Below are positions 7,603-14,934 of a DNA stretch of 40,603 nucleotides, in pieces. The notes under the pieces were generated by a model. That model had not been told where the DNA came from and did not search any database. It saw only the letters and a list, made by a program, of their open reading frames with translations. Numbering within the stretch: the first letter of the stretch is position 1; every line of letters starts with the position of its first letter. Source of the stretch: Zoogloeaceae bacterium. GTDB lineage: Bacteria; Pseudomonadota; Gammaproteobacteria; Burkholderiales; Rhodocyclaceae. Position numbers and translations under genes: made by a program. The stretch lies in assembly GCA_031287525.1 (NCBI GenBank), contig JAITSU010000021.1:1-40603 (forward strand). The letters run 5' to 3'.

Positions 7603-8631
7603 TCATTTTTCAGTCAAAGCCACCACTTCCCGCAAAAGCCTCAACACCGGCGCGGGGACGCCAGCCTGTAAAGCATCTTCCAGCGTCAGACATTCCAGCC
7701 CTGGCTCGCTCACGAACAGCGGCATTTGTTCGACCCGACACAGGCGCGGGTGGATTTCCAGGCGGAAGTGGGTGAAAACATGGGTGCGCGGGGGCAGGGT
7801 TTGCAGTTTGTGTTCGCTCAAGCCAAAGTCAAGCAGCAGTTCCAACCCTTCCGGTGGCGTCAGTAATCCGCCCCAGATACCAGTGGAGGGACGGCGTTGC
7901 AAGAGGATGTTTTTGCCGTCCGTCATCAGCAAAAATTCGCTGCGACGCTCTGGCTTTTGCGTTTTTACCCTGGGCGTGGGCAGATTTTGTACTCGCCCCT
8001 GTTGCCACGCCAGACAGCTTGTTGCCAGCGGGCATTCCAGGCAGCAAGGCTTGCGGGCAGCGCAGAGGGTAGCGCCCAAATCCATCAATCCTTGCGTGTA
8101 AGCGGGCATGTCCGTGGATGCGGGCAACAGGGCGTTTGCCAGTGTCCACAGTTCTTTTTCCACCGCGCCGACGGGTACGCCTTCGATGGCAAAATGGCGA
8201 CAGAGTACCCGTTTGACATTGCCATCAAGAATCGCCGCGCGTTCGCCGTAGGCAAAGGCAGCGATGGCGGCGGCGGTGGAGCGACCGATGCCCGGCAATT
8301 CCGCAAGGGCTGCGGCGCTCGCCGGAAATTTGCCGCCATGCTCTGCCACCACCTTGACGGCGCAGGCGTGCAGATTTTTGGCGCGGGCGTAGTAGCCTAA
8401 TCCCGCCCAGAGGGAAAATACCGCGTCCAGCGGCGCTGCCGCGAGCGCGCGCACATCGGGGAAACGTGCCATGAAACGCGGAAAATAACCCAATACCGTC
8501 GTCACCTGGGTTTGCTGCAACATGATTTCGGAGAGCCAAATCGGGTATGGGTCACGGCTACCCTGCCAAGGCAGGTCGTGACGCCCCGAATGGCGCTGCC
8601 AGTGCGTGATGCGATGGGCAAAGGAGGTCAA
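7603..8631 (-). CDS. mutY: Adenine DNA glycosylase
   Basis: MutY removes adenine mispaired with 8-oxoguanine. The 342-residue protein has the catalytic Glu35 in WLSEIMLQQTQV, the helix-hairpin-helix LPGIGRSTAAAI, and the Asp in ILDGNVKRVL. The iron-sulfur cluster set is C-x6-C-x2-C-x5-C in the segment CAARKPCCLECPLATSC. The C-terminal NUDIX-like domain that reads 8-oxoguanine follows (SEFLLMTDGKNILLQRRPS, then GIWGGLLTPPEG). The start is TTG at 8631, chosen because the N-terminus aligns well with E. coli MutY. The gene stands alone, convergent with the 43-residue gene. Confidence 0.95.
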   Translation of the reverse strand: MTSFAHRITHWQRHSGRHDLPWQGSRDPYPIWLSEIMLQQTQVTTVLGYFPRFMARFPDVRALAAAPLDAVFSLWAGLGYYARAKNLHACAVKVVAEHGGKFPASAAALAELPGIGRSTAAAIAAFAYGERAAILDGNVKRVLCRHFAIEGVPVGAVEKELWTLANALLPASTDMPAYTQGLMDLGATLCAARKPCCLECPLATSCLAWQQGRVQNLPTPRVKTQKPERRSEFLLMTDGKNILLQRRPSTGIWGGLLTPPEGLELLLDFGLSEHKLQTLPPRTHVFTHFRLEIHPRLCRVEQMPLFVSEPGLECLTLEDALQAGVPAPVLRLLREVVALTEK

Positions 8632-8649
8632 TGCAGGCTCACTTGGAAA

Positions 8650-8707
8650 CTATATGTAGTGGTTGTTCTGGCGGATTCTACTACATCTAGTGTTTTTCAC
8701 CTGTCAA
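8650..8707 (-). promoter_or_regulatory. Possible mutY promoter with an inverted repeat over the start region
   Basis: On the minus strand, TTGACA (8702-8707) stands 16 bp from TGTAGT (8680-8685). An inverted repeat, CTATATGTAGT (8650-8660) with ACTACATCTAG (8680-8690), has one mismatch in 11. It covers the -10 box and the first transcribed bases, an arrangement suited to a repressor. The -10 box is a poor match, so confidence is limited. Confidence 0.4.
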
Positions 8708-8762
8708 GGCAAAATAGAAATGCAGGGCGATTGCATGAATGCTCCTGTCGTAGACGCCCTAG

Positions 8763-8791
8763 TTGACAAGTATCTCATTATCTGGGATGAT
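8763..8791 (+). promoter_or_regulatory. Promoter of the SUMF1-like / HicA-like operon
   Basis: A perfect TTGACA (8763-8768), a 17-bp spacer and GATGAT (8786-8791). It would give a 5' leader of about 150 bases. I see no gene or riboswitch in that leader, only AT-rich sequence. Confidence 0.5.
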
Positions 8792-8950
8792 CGCCATCGG
8801 ATCGCGATATGCCAGTGGTTGCCAACGATAAGTCCGCATCGGCAAACAAATAGTCGCAAATGCCAGCTTTTTAGCGCATTCGTTTTTTCTCCAGTACTGA
8901 CCTTTGTTTACGCAGGCGGACGTGCGTGACTTCTTTATTGGAGAATTACC

Positions 8951-10954
8951 ATGAGCAGCAAAAAATTTGTCATTTTTGACAACCATCATCTCGCTCCCAT
9001 CGACGATATTTGTCCTGAAGCCGTCAAGCGTGCGGCTGAGCTTGCTTGTACCCACTATCAGGGCGATGAAAACCTCAAACACGTAACTGCCCTGAACCAC
9101 ATTGCCAAGACTCTTGGTTTCTGCGGGGGATTTGGTCGCTACAAAGCCGAATATGAGGAAAAACTTTCAGGCTTCATGCAAGAGCATGGTCTTGTTGAGC
9201 GCAAGGATGTCTTGCCATCCGAGTTGCCTGACCAGTTCATTCGCTTAACACATCGTCAGATCGCCGACCGTTTGTTTGTGTCTGGTCGCCCGAGACCCAA
9301 ACGGATTTTCGTCGGCATTGATACCTTCGATTTGCTGAGGGCTGTCGCCGCAACTGACGGGCTTAAGGTAAGCGAAGATAGCTCTGGCAATTACGATGAA
9401 ATCGAGGCGACCAAGATTTCCGAGCGCGTTCCCCCTGCCCGTTATAACATTTTCAGCCGCTCTGCCCATTTGAATGTATTTGAAGCAAATTGGTATTTCA
9501 GGAATCTGATTGGAGATCAACTTTGTGATTTCAGGGGCAAGGTCAATGACGTACAAATTACCGCTCTTTGTTACTGCATGGACAAAGAAACAGAGGCGAA
9601 GACCAAGGACGCCGGGTCGCTCCTTCAAAAAATCATCCCCTTTTGCCCCGCCGGTTGGGTGGAGGTAATTCCTTACAACGATAAGCTTGTCTTCCTTAAG
9701 GCCTCTGACGGTGGCTATGACTTCGTTTTTAGAAACCTTCGCGACACCGAATTCAAGCAGAATTCCCATGCTCCCTACCTTCGGTATCAAGATATTTCAA
9801 CGAAAATCGATGATTCAGGCAAATTCGATACTTGGCTTTACTTCGAGTACAAAGATTGGCTGGAGGCAGACAGGCACGCTGCCGAAAATGAGTTTTATGC
9901 CAATGGAGGAACCACCCGTTCATATCCTGGAGAAAATGAAATATTGAAAAAATATCTCATCAGGACAGGGCGGTACACTCCAAAATGCGTCAGGTACTCT
10001 TTGTGCCCAGGTTTTTCTCGGGCAGCGCTTCCAGATCGCGATCTTTGTTTTTCTAATCTCGTAACTGTCAGGGAGTTCAAAAAATTTCTGCAAGAAAACC
10101 CCCGTTACGTTAAACACAGGAATGCATTGCAGGAATTTCAAGAATTTTTGCAAGAAAATCCTGATTACGCTGACAACAAGAAAACGTTGCAGAGGTTCAG
10201 GGAACTTCTGCTGGAAAGTTTCGATGACATTAGCAACATGGATGCATTGCAAAAGTTCAAGATGAGTGAATTCAAGGAGTTTCTGCAAAATAATCCTGAT
10301 GATGTTAAACGCTATACGACATGGCACGCTCTGGACACATTAGGGCATTTGGACAATGAAGACCCGGAAGCCCCGGCTGCCGTTACATGGTACGATGCCA
10401 AAGCATATGCCAGATGGTATGAAAAATGTCATGCTGGAATTCCTGTACGGCTTCCAGGCGAAGAAGAGTGGCGCTTTCTTGCGGGGGAACTGATTCCTGG
10501 CAAAATCACCCTGAAAGATAAAGAAGACGCGATCAGTCAGCCTCTGTGTGATTTCTATGACTCTAAAGGAGTCAGATACGCAGAAGGGCACCCGCCTTCT
10601 ATGGCGTGGTCGGAGTTCGATTTTCGTTGGCAACTTCGCTACAAGCAACCAAGTAACTTGGTATTGGAGCGTTCAAAGTCCGGTCTTGAAGTCGTCCGCT
10701 CCGTCTGGTTTGGCGAATGGCTTCAACTTGAAGGAGCGGCGATTAATGGCCTGTTTGGAGAATCTCAATATCTTGCGACTACGTTCTTGGAAGCACGTGA
10801 GTCTAAGGATTTTGGAGATAGCGCACAAAGTCTGGCTACACTCCATGAGCCAGTGTCGGCAGAACGTGCTCGCTTCGCCTCTTCGAACACCGGAAAATAC
10901 AAGGGCATGAAAATCGGCTTTCGCCTTGTCTACGATGCCGAGGCGAAAAAATGA
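8951..10954 (+). CDS. SUMF1/formylglycine-generating-enzyme-like protein with an unknown N-terminal domain
   Basis: A 667-residue protein preceded by TGGAG (8939-8943). The C-terminal third resembles the FGE-sulfatase (SUMF1, C-type-lectin-like) fold: VTVREFKKFL, then AAVTWYDAKAYARWYEKC, IPVRLPGEEEWRFLAGE, and the closing KGMKIGFRLVYD. The usual GN(V)WEW segment is degenerate (RSVWFGEWL), and I do not see the paired catalytic Cys of true FGE, so it is more likely a binding domain than an enzyme. Between VTVREF and VTWYD the fold is stretched by 20-residue tandem repeats. The N-terminal ~370 residues are unrecognised; they lack a signal peptide and membrane segments. The DNA is visibly more AT-rich than its neighbours, suggesting transfer. 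The stop overlaps the next gene (ATGA). Confidence 0.7.
   Translation: MSSKKFVIFDNHHLAPIDDICPEAVKRAAELACTHYQGDENLKHVTALNHIAKTLGFCGGFGRYKAEYEEKLSGFMQEHGLVERKDVLPSELPDQFIRLTHRQIADRLFVSGRPRPKRIFVGIDTFDLLRAVAATDGLKVSEDSSGNYDEIEATKISERVPPARYNIFSRSAHLNVFEANWYFRNLIGDQLCDFRGKVNDVQITALCYCMDKETEAKTKDAGSLLQKIIPFCPAGWVEVIPYNDKLVFLKASDGGYDFVFRNLRDTEFKQNSHAPYLRYQDISTKIDDSGKFDTWLYFEYKDWLEADRHAAENEFYANGGTTRSYPGENEILKKYLIRTGRYTPKCVRYSLCPGFSRAALPDRDLCFSNLVTVREFKKFLQENPRYVKHRNALQEFQEFLQENPDYADNKKTLQRFRELLLESFDDISNMDALQKFKMSEFKEFLQNNPDDVKRYTTWHALDTLGHLDNEDPEAPAAVTWYDAKAYARWYEKCHAGIPVRLPGEEEWRFLAGELIPGKITLKDKEDAISQPLCDFYDSKGVRYAEGHPPSMAWSEFDFRWQLRYKQPSNLVLERSKSGLEVVRSVWFGEWLQLEGAAINGLFGESQYLATTFLEARESKDFGDSAQSLATLHEPVSAERARFASSNTGKYKGMKIGFRLVYDAEAKK
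10073..10312 (+). repeat. 60-bp coding tandem repeat, three full copies and one partial
   Basis: Units at 10073-10132, 10133-10192 and 10193-10252 encode EFKKFLQENPRYVKHRNALQ, EFQEFLQENPDYADNKKTLQ and RFRELLLESFDDISNMDALQ. A five-residue bridge is followed by a partial unit from 10268 (EFKEFLQNNPDDVK). The repeated element is the first helix of the SUMF1-like domain. Copies have diverged, so the expansion is not recent. Confidence 0.85.
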
Positions 10955-11181
10955 GATACAGCAAATCCAAGGAAATCGAACTCTATGTTCGTCGCCTGAT
11001 AGCTGATGGATGGACGTATTATCGGGGCGCCAAGCACGGGCGCGTTACGTCGCCTGATGGCAAGAGGACTTTTACTGTACCCGGTACCCCAAGCGATTGG
11101 CGGGTGTCTCGTAATTTCATCAACGATCTGAAAAGGTTCAGCAAGAAATTATCGACAGGCATTCTTGTCTGTCGGTCATAA
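10951..11181 (+). CDS. HicA-like small protein (possible dsRBD-fold mRNA interferase or RNA binder)
   Basis: A 76-residue basic protein. MRYSKSKEIELYVRRLIADG and the following WTYYRGAKHGRVTSPDGKRT resemble the HicA/YcfA toxin pattern: a helix with LxxxGW, then the catalytic His in a GxxH turn, then a strand with TVP. Here the His lies in GAKHGR and the strand is FTVPGTPSDWRVSRNF. No HicB antitoxin gene adjoins it. Instead its ATG overlaps the stop of the SUMF1-like gene (ATGA), so the two are translationally coupled. If it is a toxin, the upstream protein would have to be its regulator. Equally it may be an RNA-binding helper. Confidence 0.55.
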   Translation: MRYSKSKEIELYVRRLIADGWTYYRGAKHGRVTSPDGKRTFTVPGTPSDWRVSRNFINDLKRFSKKLSTGILVCRS

Positions 11182-11188
11182 CGTGTTC

Positions 11189-11213
11189 TGGAAGGGGTTT
11201 GCATCCCCTTCCA
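11189..11213 (+). terminator. Hairpin after the HicA-like gene, possible terminator
   Basis: TGGAAGGGG pairs perfectly with CCCCTTCCA across a 7-base loop, just after the HicA-like stop. A-rich rather than T-rich sequence follows, so it is a poor intrinsic terminator on this strand. Confidence 0.4.
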
Positions 11214-11229
11214 AAAACGGTCGCCGAAG

Positions 11230-11249
11230 CCCCGGTCTTCAGGCCGGGG
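11230..11249 (+). mobile_element. Hairpin typical of the right end of IS200/IS605-family elements (scar)
   Basis: GAAGCCCCGGTCTTCAGGCC followed by GGGG folds into an 8-bp stem (one G-T wobble) with a TTCA loop. This form is recurrent at the right end of IS605-type elements, where it is also the 3' scaffold of the TnpB guide RNA. No tnpA or tnpB gene is in the window. It is best read as a leftover end or a non-autonomous copy. Confidence 0.45.
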
Positions 11250-11301
11250 TATGGCTCCCACCGCCCTAAAGAGCAGAGTTTCAACCAGCGTCAGTTTTAC
11301 G

Positions 11302-11466
11302 ATGAAGCAGTTTCAATACATCATGCGCGACGATGTGCTGCACGCCGCCTTCGGCATCCGCGTGGTACGTGAGCTGACGCGGGAAAAAAACCTGCGCTTC
11401 GACTCGCAAGCCATCGCGGATTTGCGCGGCATTGCCGCGAATTATTTTGAAAGGAGTTTTGCATGA
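11302..11466 (+). pseudogene. Remnant of class I ribonucleotide reductase beta subunit
   Basis: The frame reads MKQFQYIMRDDVLHAAFGIR, then VVRELTREKNLRFDSQAIAD. This resembles the R2 (NrdB) segment QYQYILRDESMHCNFGIDLI that carries two iron ligands. The His ligand is kept, but the ligand Glu of RDE is Asp here (RDD). Only about 50 codons remain of a ~350-residue protein. The frame ends inside the ribosome binding site and start of the next gene. It may be what is left after the insertion or deletion that created the accessory island. Confidence 0.55.
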
Positions 11467-12287
11467 ACAAACAGATTTTTTCTTTGCTGACCGCTTGCTG
11501 CATTGCCGCTTTCGCCTTGACCGCCCAAGCGGACGAAGTTGCCGTTTGTCCGCGCATCGTGAGTCAGTCGCCGTATCTCACGCAGGCGTTGAAGTGGTTG
11601 GGGCGCGGGGAGTGTCTTGTGGGCGTTTCCCGCTACGAACGCGAATATCCCGATTTGCCGCGCACGGGCGGCGTGCTTGACCCGGACAAGGAGACTATCG
11701 CGGCGTTAAAACCGGACATTCTGATTGCCTCCAACTGGGCAGACGCGAAGACGATGGCGGACGTTACGCCGGAAGGCGCGCGCCTTGTCGTCGTCGACGG
11801 ATTCGCGGGAATGCGGGATGCGGAAAACATGCTCGCCACGCTGGCGAAGGAAACCAACGCGCCCGATAGCGCCCAGGCTGCCCTTGCCGCGTTCTCGCAA
11901 CAGTGGCATGAGGCGGCGGAACGCCTTGCGAAAATCGCCCGCCATCGGCGCGTGCTGGTGCTCTCCACTTGCATGGGTAGCCCGTTTTCATTTGGTCGGG
12001 AGCATGTGATTGGCGATATTTTTACGCAGTCCGGATTTGAACTCGTGGAAACCGCGCCCAAAGTTCGCCATCTGGTGGCGGGCGCGGAAATTCCCGACAT
12101 CGAGCGCATGTTGGACAAAACCAGACCGGAAATCGTCGTCGCGCTCACCTCTGAATCCGCTGAGTATTGCCGCATGATCGCTCCGCAAGCCAGCGCCGAA
12201 ATCGTCACGCTGGATGGCGCGCCCTTCATCCATCCCGGCGCGGGTTTGTTGCAAGCCTACGAGGAAATCCGCAAGGCGTTTGAGTAA
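11463..12287 (+). CDS. Periplasmic substrate-binding protein (BtuF/FhuD-type), orphan
   Basis: A 274-residue exported protein with a signal peptide ending near AQA. Its body fits the periplasmic-binding fold of siderophore, heme and cobalamin ABC systems: RIVSQSPYLTQALKWLG early, GVSRYEREYPDLPRTGG, and LKPDILIASNWAD before a long linking helix. AAGGAG (11450-11455) precedes the ATG. No permease or ATPase gene adjoins it, so it must work with components encoded elsewhere. The ligand cannot be read from the sequence. It sits immediately after the island with its own ribosome binding site, and its GC-rich codon use matches the core. Confidence 0.8.
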   Translation: MNKQIFSLLTACCIAAFALTAQADEVAVCPRIVSQSPYLTQALKWLGRGECLVGVSRYEREYPDLPRTGGVLDPDKETIAALKPDILIASNWADAKTMADVTPEGARLVVVDGFAGMRDAENMLATLAKETNAPDSAQAALAAFSQQWHEAAERLAKIARHRRVLVLSTCMGSPFSFGREHVIGDIFTQSGFELVETAPKVRHLVAGAEIPDIERMLDKTRPEIVVALTSESAEYCRMIAPQASAEIVTLDGAPFIHPGAGLLQAYEEIRKAFE

Positions 12288-12292
12288 ACCAC

Positions 12293-12327
12293 AGGTCGCC
12301 GCCCGAAAACATGTGGGCGTCTGACCT
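12293..12327. terminator. Possible bidirectional terminator between convergent genes
   Basis: AGGTC-GCCGCCC and GGGCG-TCT-GACCT form an imperfect hairpin in the 38-bp gap between two converging genes. It overlaps the stop of the minus-strand gene. There is no strong T run on either side. Confidence 0.3.
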
Positions 12328-13324
12328 ATTTGCCCGCAAACGACTGGTTGAACTCGACCGGAATCCAGCGATAGCCTTTCTTTTCGGCGCGGACGTGACC
12401 GATGCCGGGGAAAGGCAAATGCGCGCCAGCGACGATGAGGCGATTTTTTGCGGCGTCGGCGAGAACTTTTTTGCGCGTGGCAATCGCTTGCGGGCGGTTG
12501 CTGTCGAATTCAATAGACACTTCAGGGTGCGGGAATTGCACGGCGTGATTGTGGATGATGTCGCCCCACGCCAGCAGATTTTGTTCACGCGAACTGAACA
12601 GGTAGCCGCCATGCCCCGGCGTATGTCCGGGGCTGGGGACAGTGGTCAAGCCGGGCAGCAGATGGTCGCCAATTCGCCAGGTTTTGAATTTTCCGGCTGC
12701 GACATAAGGCGCGACCGCCGCGCGAGCCAACCTGAAAACATATTGATTTTCCACTGGCGCCCTGGCTTCATTCGCCTCATTCAGCCAGAATTCGGCATCG
12801 CCTTGCGACACCCAGACCGTCGCGTTGGGAAACGCCGCCTCGCCTTGCGGATTGAGCAAACCGCAAGCATGGTCGGCGTGCAGGTGGGTGAGGAGTACGG
12901 TGTCAATCTCCGCCGCCGTGTAACCCGCCGCCGCGATGTTGTCCTGAATCTGTCCACCGGCCGACCCGTAGCACGCTGCCGCGCCCGTATCCACGAGCGC
13001 CAGATTCGTGCCTGTGTGAATCAGGTAGGCATTGATCGCCGTTTGCATCTCACCCGCCGGATTTTGAAACATGCGCCCCATCAGGGATTGAATATCCTTC
13101 GCCTGCAAGCCGTACAGGATTGTCTGCGGCAGCAGAACCTCCCCGTCATAGAGCGCCGTGACTTCAAAATCTCCCACATTCACCCGATAAAATCCCGGCG
13201 CCTGCGTCTTCGCCTGCGCCGGCGGTTCGGCTTGGGCAACAAGGGGGAACGTCATGCCAAAAACGATGAAAAGGGCAGCAAACATTCGATAGAAAGCGCC
13301 GAGGCGAGAGACGGATGGATTCAT
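12326..13324 (-). CDS. Exported metallo-beta-lactamase-fold hydrolase
   Basis: A 332-residue protein with an N-terminal signal peptide (hydrophobic core MFAALFIVFGMTFPLVAQA). The metallo-beta-lactamase fold is shown by the dinuclear zinc motif HLHADH, by NLALVDTGA before it, by the later ligand in SPGHTPGHGGYL, and by LAWGDIIHNHA. This resembles periplasmic MBL-fold hydrolases of the lactonase-like branch rather than true beta-lactamases. The substrate is unknown. AAAGGGGAAA stands before the ATG at 13324. It is divergent from the Fic gene, and the two share a 194-bp regulatory gap. Confidence 0.88.
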   Translation of the reverse strand: MNPSVSRLGAFYRMFAALFIVFGMTFPLVAQAEPPAQAKTQAPGFYRVNVGDFEVTALYDGEVLLPQTILYGLQAKDIQSLMGRMFQNPAGEMQTAINAYLIHTGTNLALVDTGAAACYGSAGGQIQDNIAAAGYTAAEIDTVLLTHLHADHACGLLNPQGEAAFPNATVWVSQGDAEFWLNEANEARAPVENQYVFRLARAAVAPYVAAGKFKTWRIGDHLLPGLTTVPSPGHTPGHGGYLFSSREQNLLAWGDIIHNHAVQFPHPEVSIEFDSNRPQAIATRKKVLADAAKNRLIVAGAHLPFPGIGHVRAEKKGYRWIPVEFNQSFAGK

Positions 13325-13435
13325 TTATTTTTCCCCTTTGGAGTAAAAGATGCACGAGAAATTATATGCTTGAAGCACATCAACAGGGAGCACTCTGTCA
13401 TGCAAAAAATCAGTATATTGCCAAAAACACGCCAC

Positions 13436-13511
13436 AACTGCGCCAAAAGAAATGTGGCGCAATTTCCAAAACTGCGCCACAATCGCGCCACATCATCAAA
13501 TAACTGCGCCA
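13436..13511. promoter_or_regulatory. Cluster of AACTGCGCCA sites upstream of the Fic gene
   Basis: AACTGCGCCA occurs three times in direct orientation (13436-13445, 13470-13479, 13502-13511), spaced 34 and 32 bp, about three helical turns. An inverted copy TGGCGCAATT lies at 13455-13464, and a looser CGCGCCACA lies near 13485. The sites run right up to the Fic start at 13519. The Fic protein has a winged-helix-like N-terminus, so autoregulation is plausible. The cluster also lies in the divergent promoter region of the MBL gene. Confidence 0.6.
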
Positions 13512-13518
13512 TATCATC

Positions 13519-14913
13519 ATGCCAACACTCGACGAACTGCAACACAGTATTCAGCTTGCTCCGGCAGGGCTGACGCTGACCGAATTGCTGAGGCAACACC
13601 CCCAACTCGCACGCCGTAGCGTACAGCGCATGATTAACCAACTGATTGCGGCAGAACGCATCCGCGCGCTCGGCAATGGGCGAGCGCGGCGTTACTATCC
13701 GGTCAATAACGCAACGTCCTACACGGACATGGGCGAGCTGCGCGTCATGGACAAAGCAGACTTTCCAGAGTCCATCCCCATCTCGGCGGATAGTCGGGAC
13801 ATTCTGACCTACATCGACCGCCCTTACGTGGCGCGCAAACCGGTGGGATACCAGCGGGATTTTCTGGACGCCTATCAACCAAACCGCACGCAATACCTGC
13901 CCGAATCCCTGCGCCGACAATTGCGCCAAATCGGTCAAACTTCGCATGTGGAAGCCCCTGCGGGCACGTTCAGCCGCGCCATGTTGAATCGCCTGTTAAT
14001 TGATTTATCGTGGGCATCCAGCTATCTGGAAGGTAATACCTATACCCGGCTCGATACCTGTGAACTGATTGAGCACGGCAAAACAGCGCATGGCAAGGCG
14101 TCCATCGAAACGCAGATGATTCTGAATCACAAGGCGGCGATTGAGTTACTGGTCGACAATATCGACAGCGCCGGATTCAACCGCTATACCTTGCAAAACC
14201 TGCACAGCGCCTTGTCGGAAAACCTCTTGCCCAATCCCGTTGACGAAGGGCGGCTACGTCAACATGTGGTCGCCATCGGGCAGAGTGTATATCGTCCTCT
14301 GGAAGCGCCATCACAAATCGGCGCGGAACTGGATATGCTGTTGGAGAAAGCTGACCAGATTGCAAATCCGTTCGAGCAATCATTTTTCATGATGGTGCAT
14401 TTGCCTTACCTGCAACCTTTTGCTGATGTCAATAAACGCACCTCGCGCCTGATTGCCAACCTGCCGCTGTTCCGCGCCAACCTGTGTCCGCTGACGTTCA
14501 TCGGCATACCGGAACGCGCTTACAGCTACGCCATGCTCGGCGTTTATGAAATGACCCGCGTCGAGTTGCTGCGCGACCTCTATCTTTGGGCTTATGAACG
14601 CTCGGCGCAGGAATACATGACCATCCGGCAAAACATGGCAGACCCCGACCCAGGGCGGCTGGCATGGCGCATCTTCATCAAACAGAGCATCCGCGAAGTG
14701 GTGACACATCCCGAACGCGATGCGCTGGATGTCATCCGCGCCGCTGTCGCGGCAAATGTCCCTGCGGAAGAACAAGAGAACGTGCAGGCGTTGGTCGTGG
14801 AAGAACTCCGCCGTCTGCACGAAGGGGTCATCGCCCGCTATGGTCTACGCCCTGCCGAATTCGCCAAATGGCAGGCAGGTATCAAAACCAACGCACAACG
14901 GCTTCGGTTTTAA
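13519..14913 (+). CDS. Fic-family protein with an N-terminal winged-helix and QPF in place of HPF
   Basis: A 464-residue Fic-fold protein. Residues ~1-60 resemble a winged helix (LTLTELLRQHPQLARRSVQR), so DNA binding is likely. An inhibitory-helix motif S167-xxx-E171-G172 (WASSYLEGN) lies upstream of the core, as in class II Fic proteins. The Fic core at residues 299-310 reads QPFADVNKRTSR, where the consensus is HPFx(D/E)GN(G/K)RxxR. The catalytic His is thus Gln299, while Pro, Phe, Asp, Asn and both Arg are kept. It may bind nucleotide without transferring AMP, or do different chemistry. No antitoxin gene adjoins it. The ATG at 13519 lacks a Shine-Dalgarno. Confidence 0.88.
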   Translation: MPTLDELQHSIQLAPAGLTLTELLRQHPQLARRSVQRMINQLIAAERIRALGNGRARRYYPVNNATSYTDMGELRVMDKADFPESIPISADSRDILTYIDRPYVARKPVGYQRDFLDAYQPNRTQYLPESLRRQLRQIGQTSHVEAPAGTFSRAMLNRLLIDLSWASSYLEGNTYTRLDTCELIEHGKTAHGKASIETQMILNHKAAIELLVDNIDSAGFNRYTLQNLHSALSENLLPNPVDEGRLRQHVVAIGQSVYRPLEAPSQIGAELDMLLEKADQIANPFEQSFFMMVHLPYLQPFADVNKRTSRLIANLPLFRANLCPLTFIGIPERAYSYAMLGVYEMTRVELLRDLYLWAYERSAQEYMTIRQNMADPDPGRLAWRIFIKQSIREVVTHPERDALDVIRAAVAANVPAEEQENVQALVVEELRRLHEGVIARYGLRPAEFAKWQAGIKTNAQRLRF

Positions 14914-14934
14914 CGCCTACACCTGATTCCCGAA

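Noticed and set aside
8663..8929. Small open frame of 88 codons before the SUMF1-like gene
   Set aside because: It overlaps the promoter region, has no ribosome binding site, and its composition is not protein-like after the first residues of MNAPVVDALVDKYLIIW.
8951..11181. Diversity-generating retroelement with the SUMF1-like protein as variable target
   Set aside because: The C-terminal fold fits such targets, but there is no reverse transcriptase, accessory protein or template repeat nearby, and I see no near-copy of the gene's 3' end.
11463..12287. Assignment of the binding protein as BtuF (cobalamin)
   Set aside because: The fold fits, but no ligand-specific residue, riboswitch or transporter gene nearby supports cobalamin over heme or siderophore.
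13436..13511. CRISPR-like array upstream of the Fic gene
   Set aside because: The repeated unit is only ~10 bp, one copy is inverted, and spacing is set by helical turns. There are no cas genes, so an operator cluster is the better reading.
12311..13573. Open frame of 420 codons opposite the MBL-fold gene
   Set aside because: It is antisense to a gene with clear zinc motifs and a signal peptide, and runs on into the Fic regulatory region without protein-like content.
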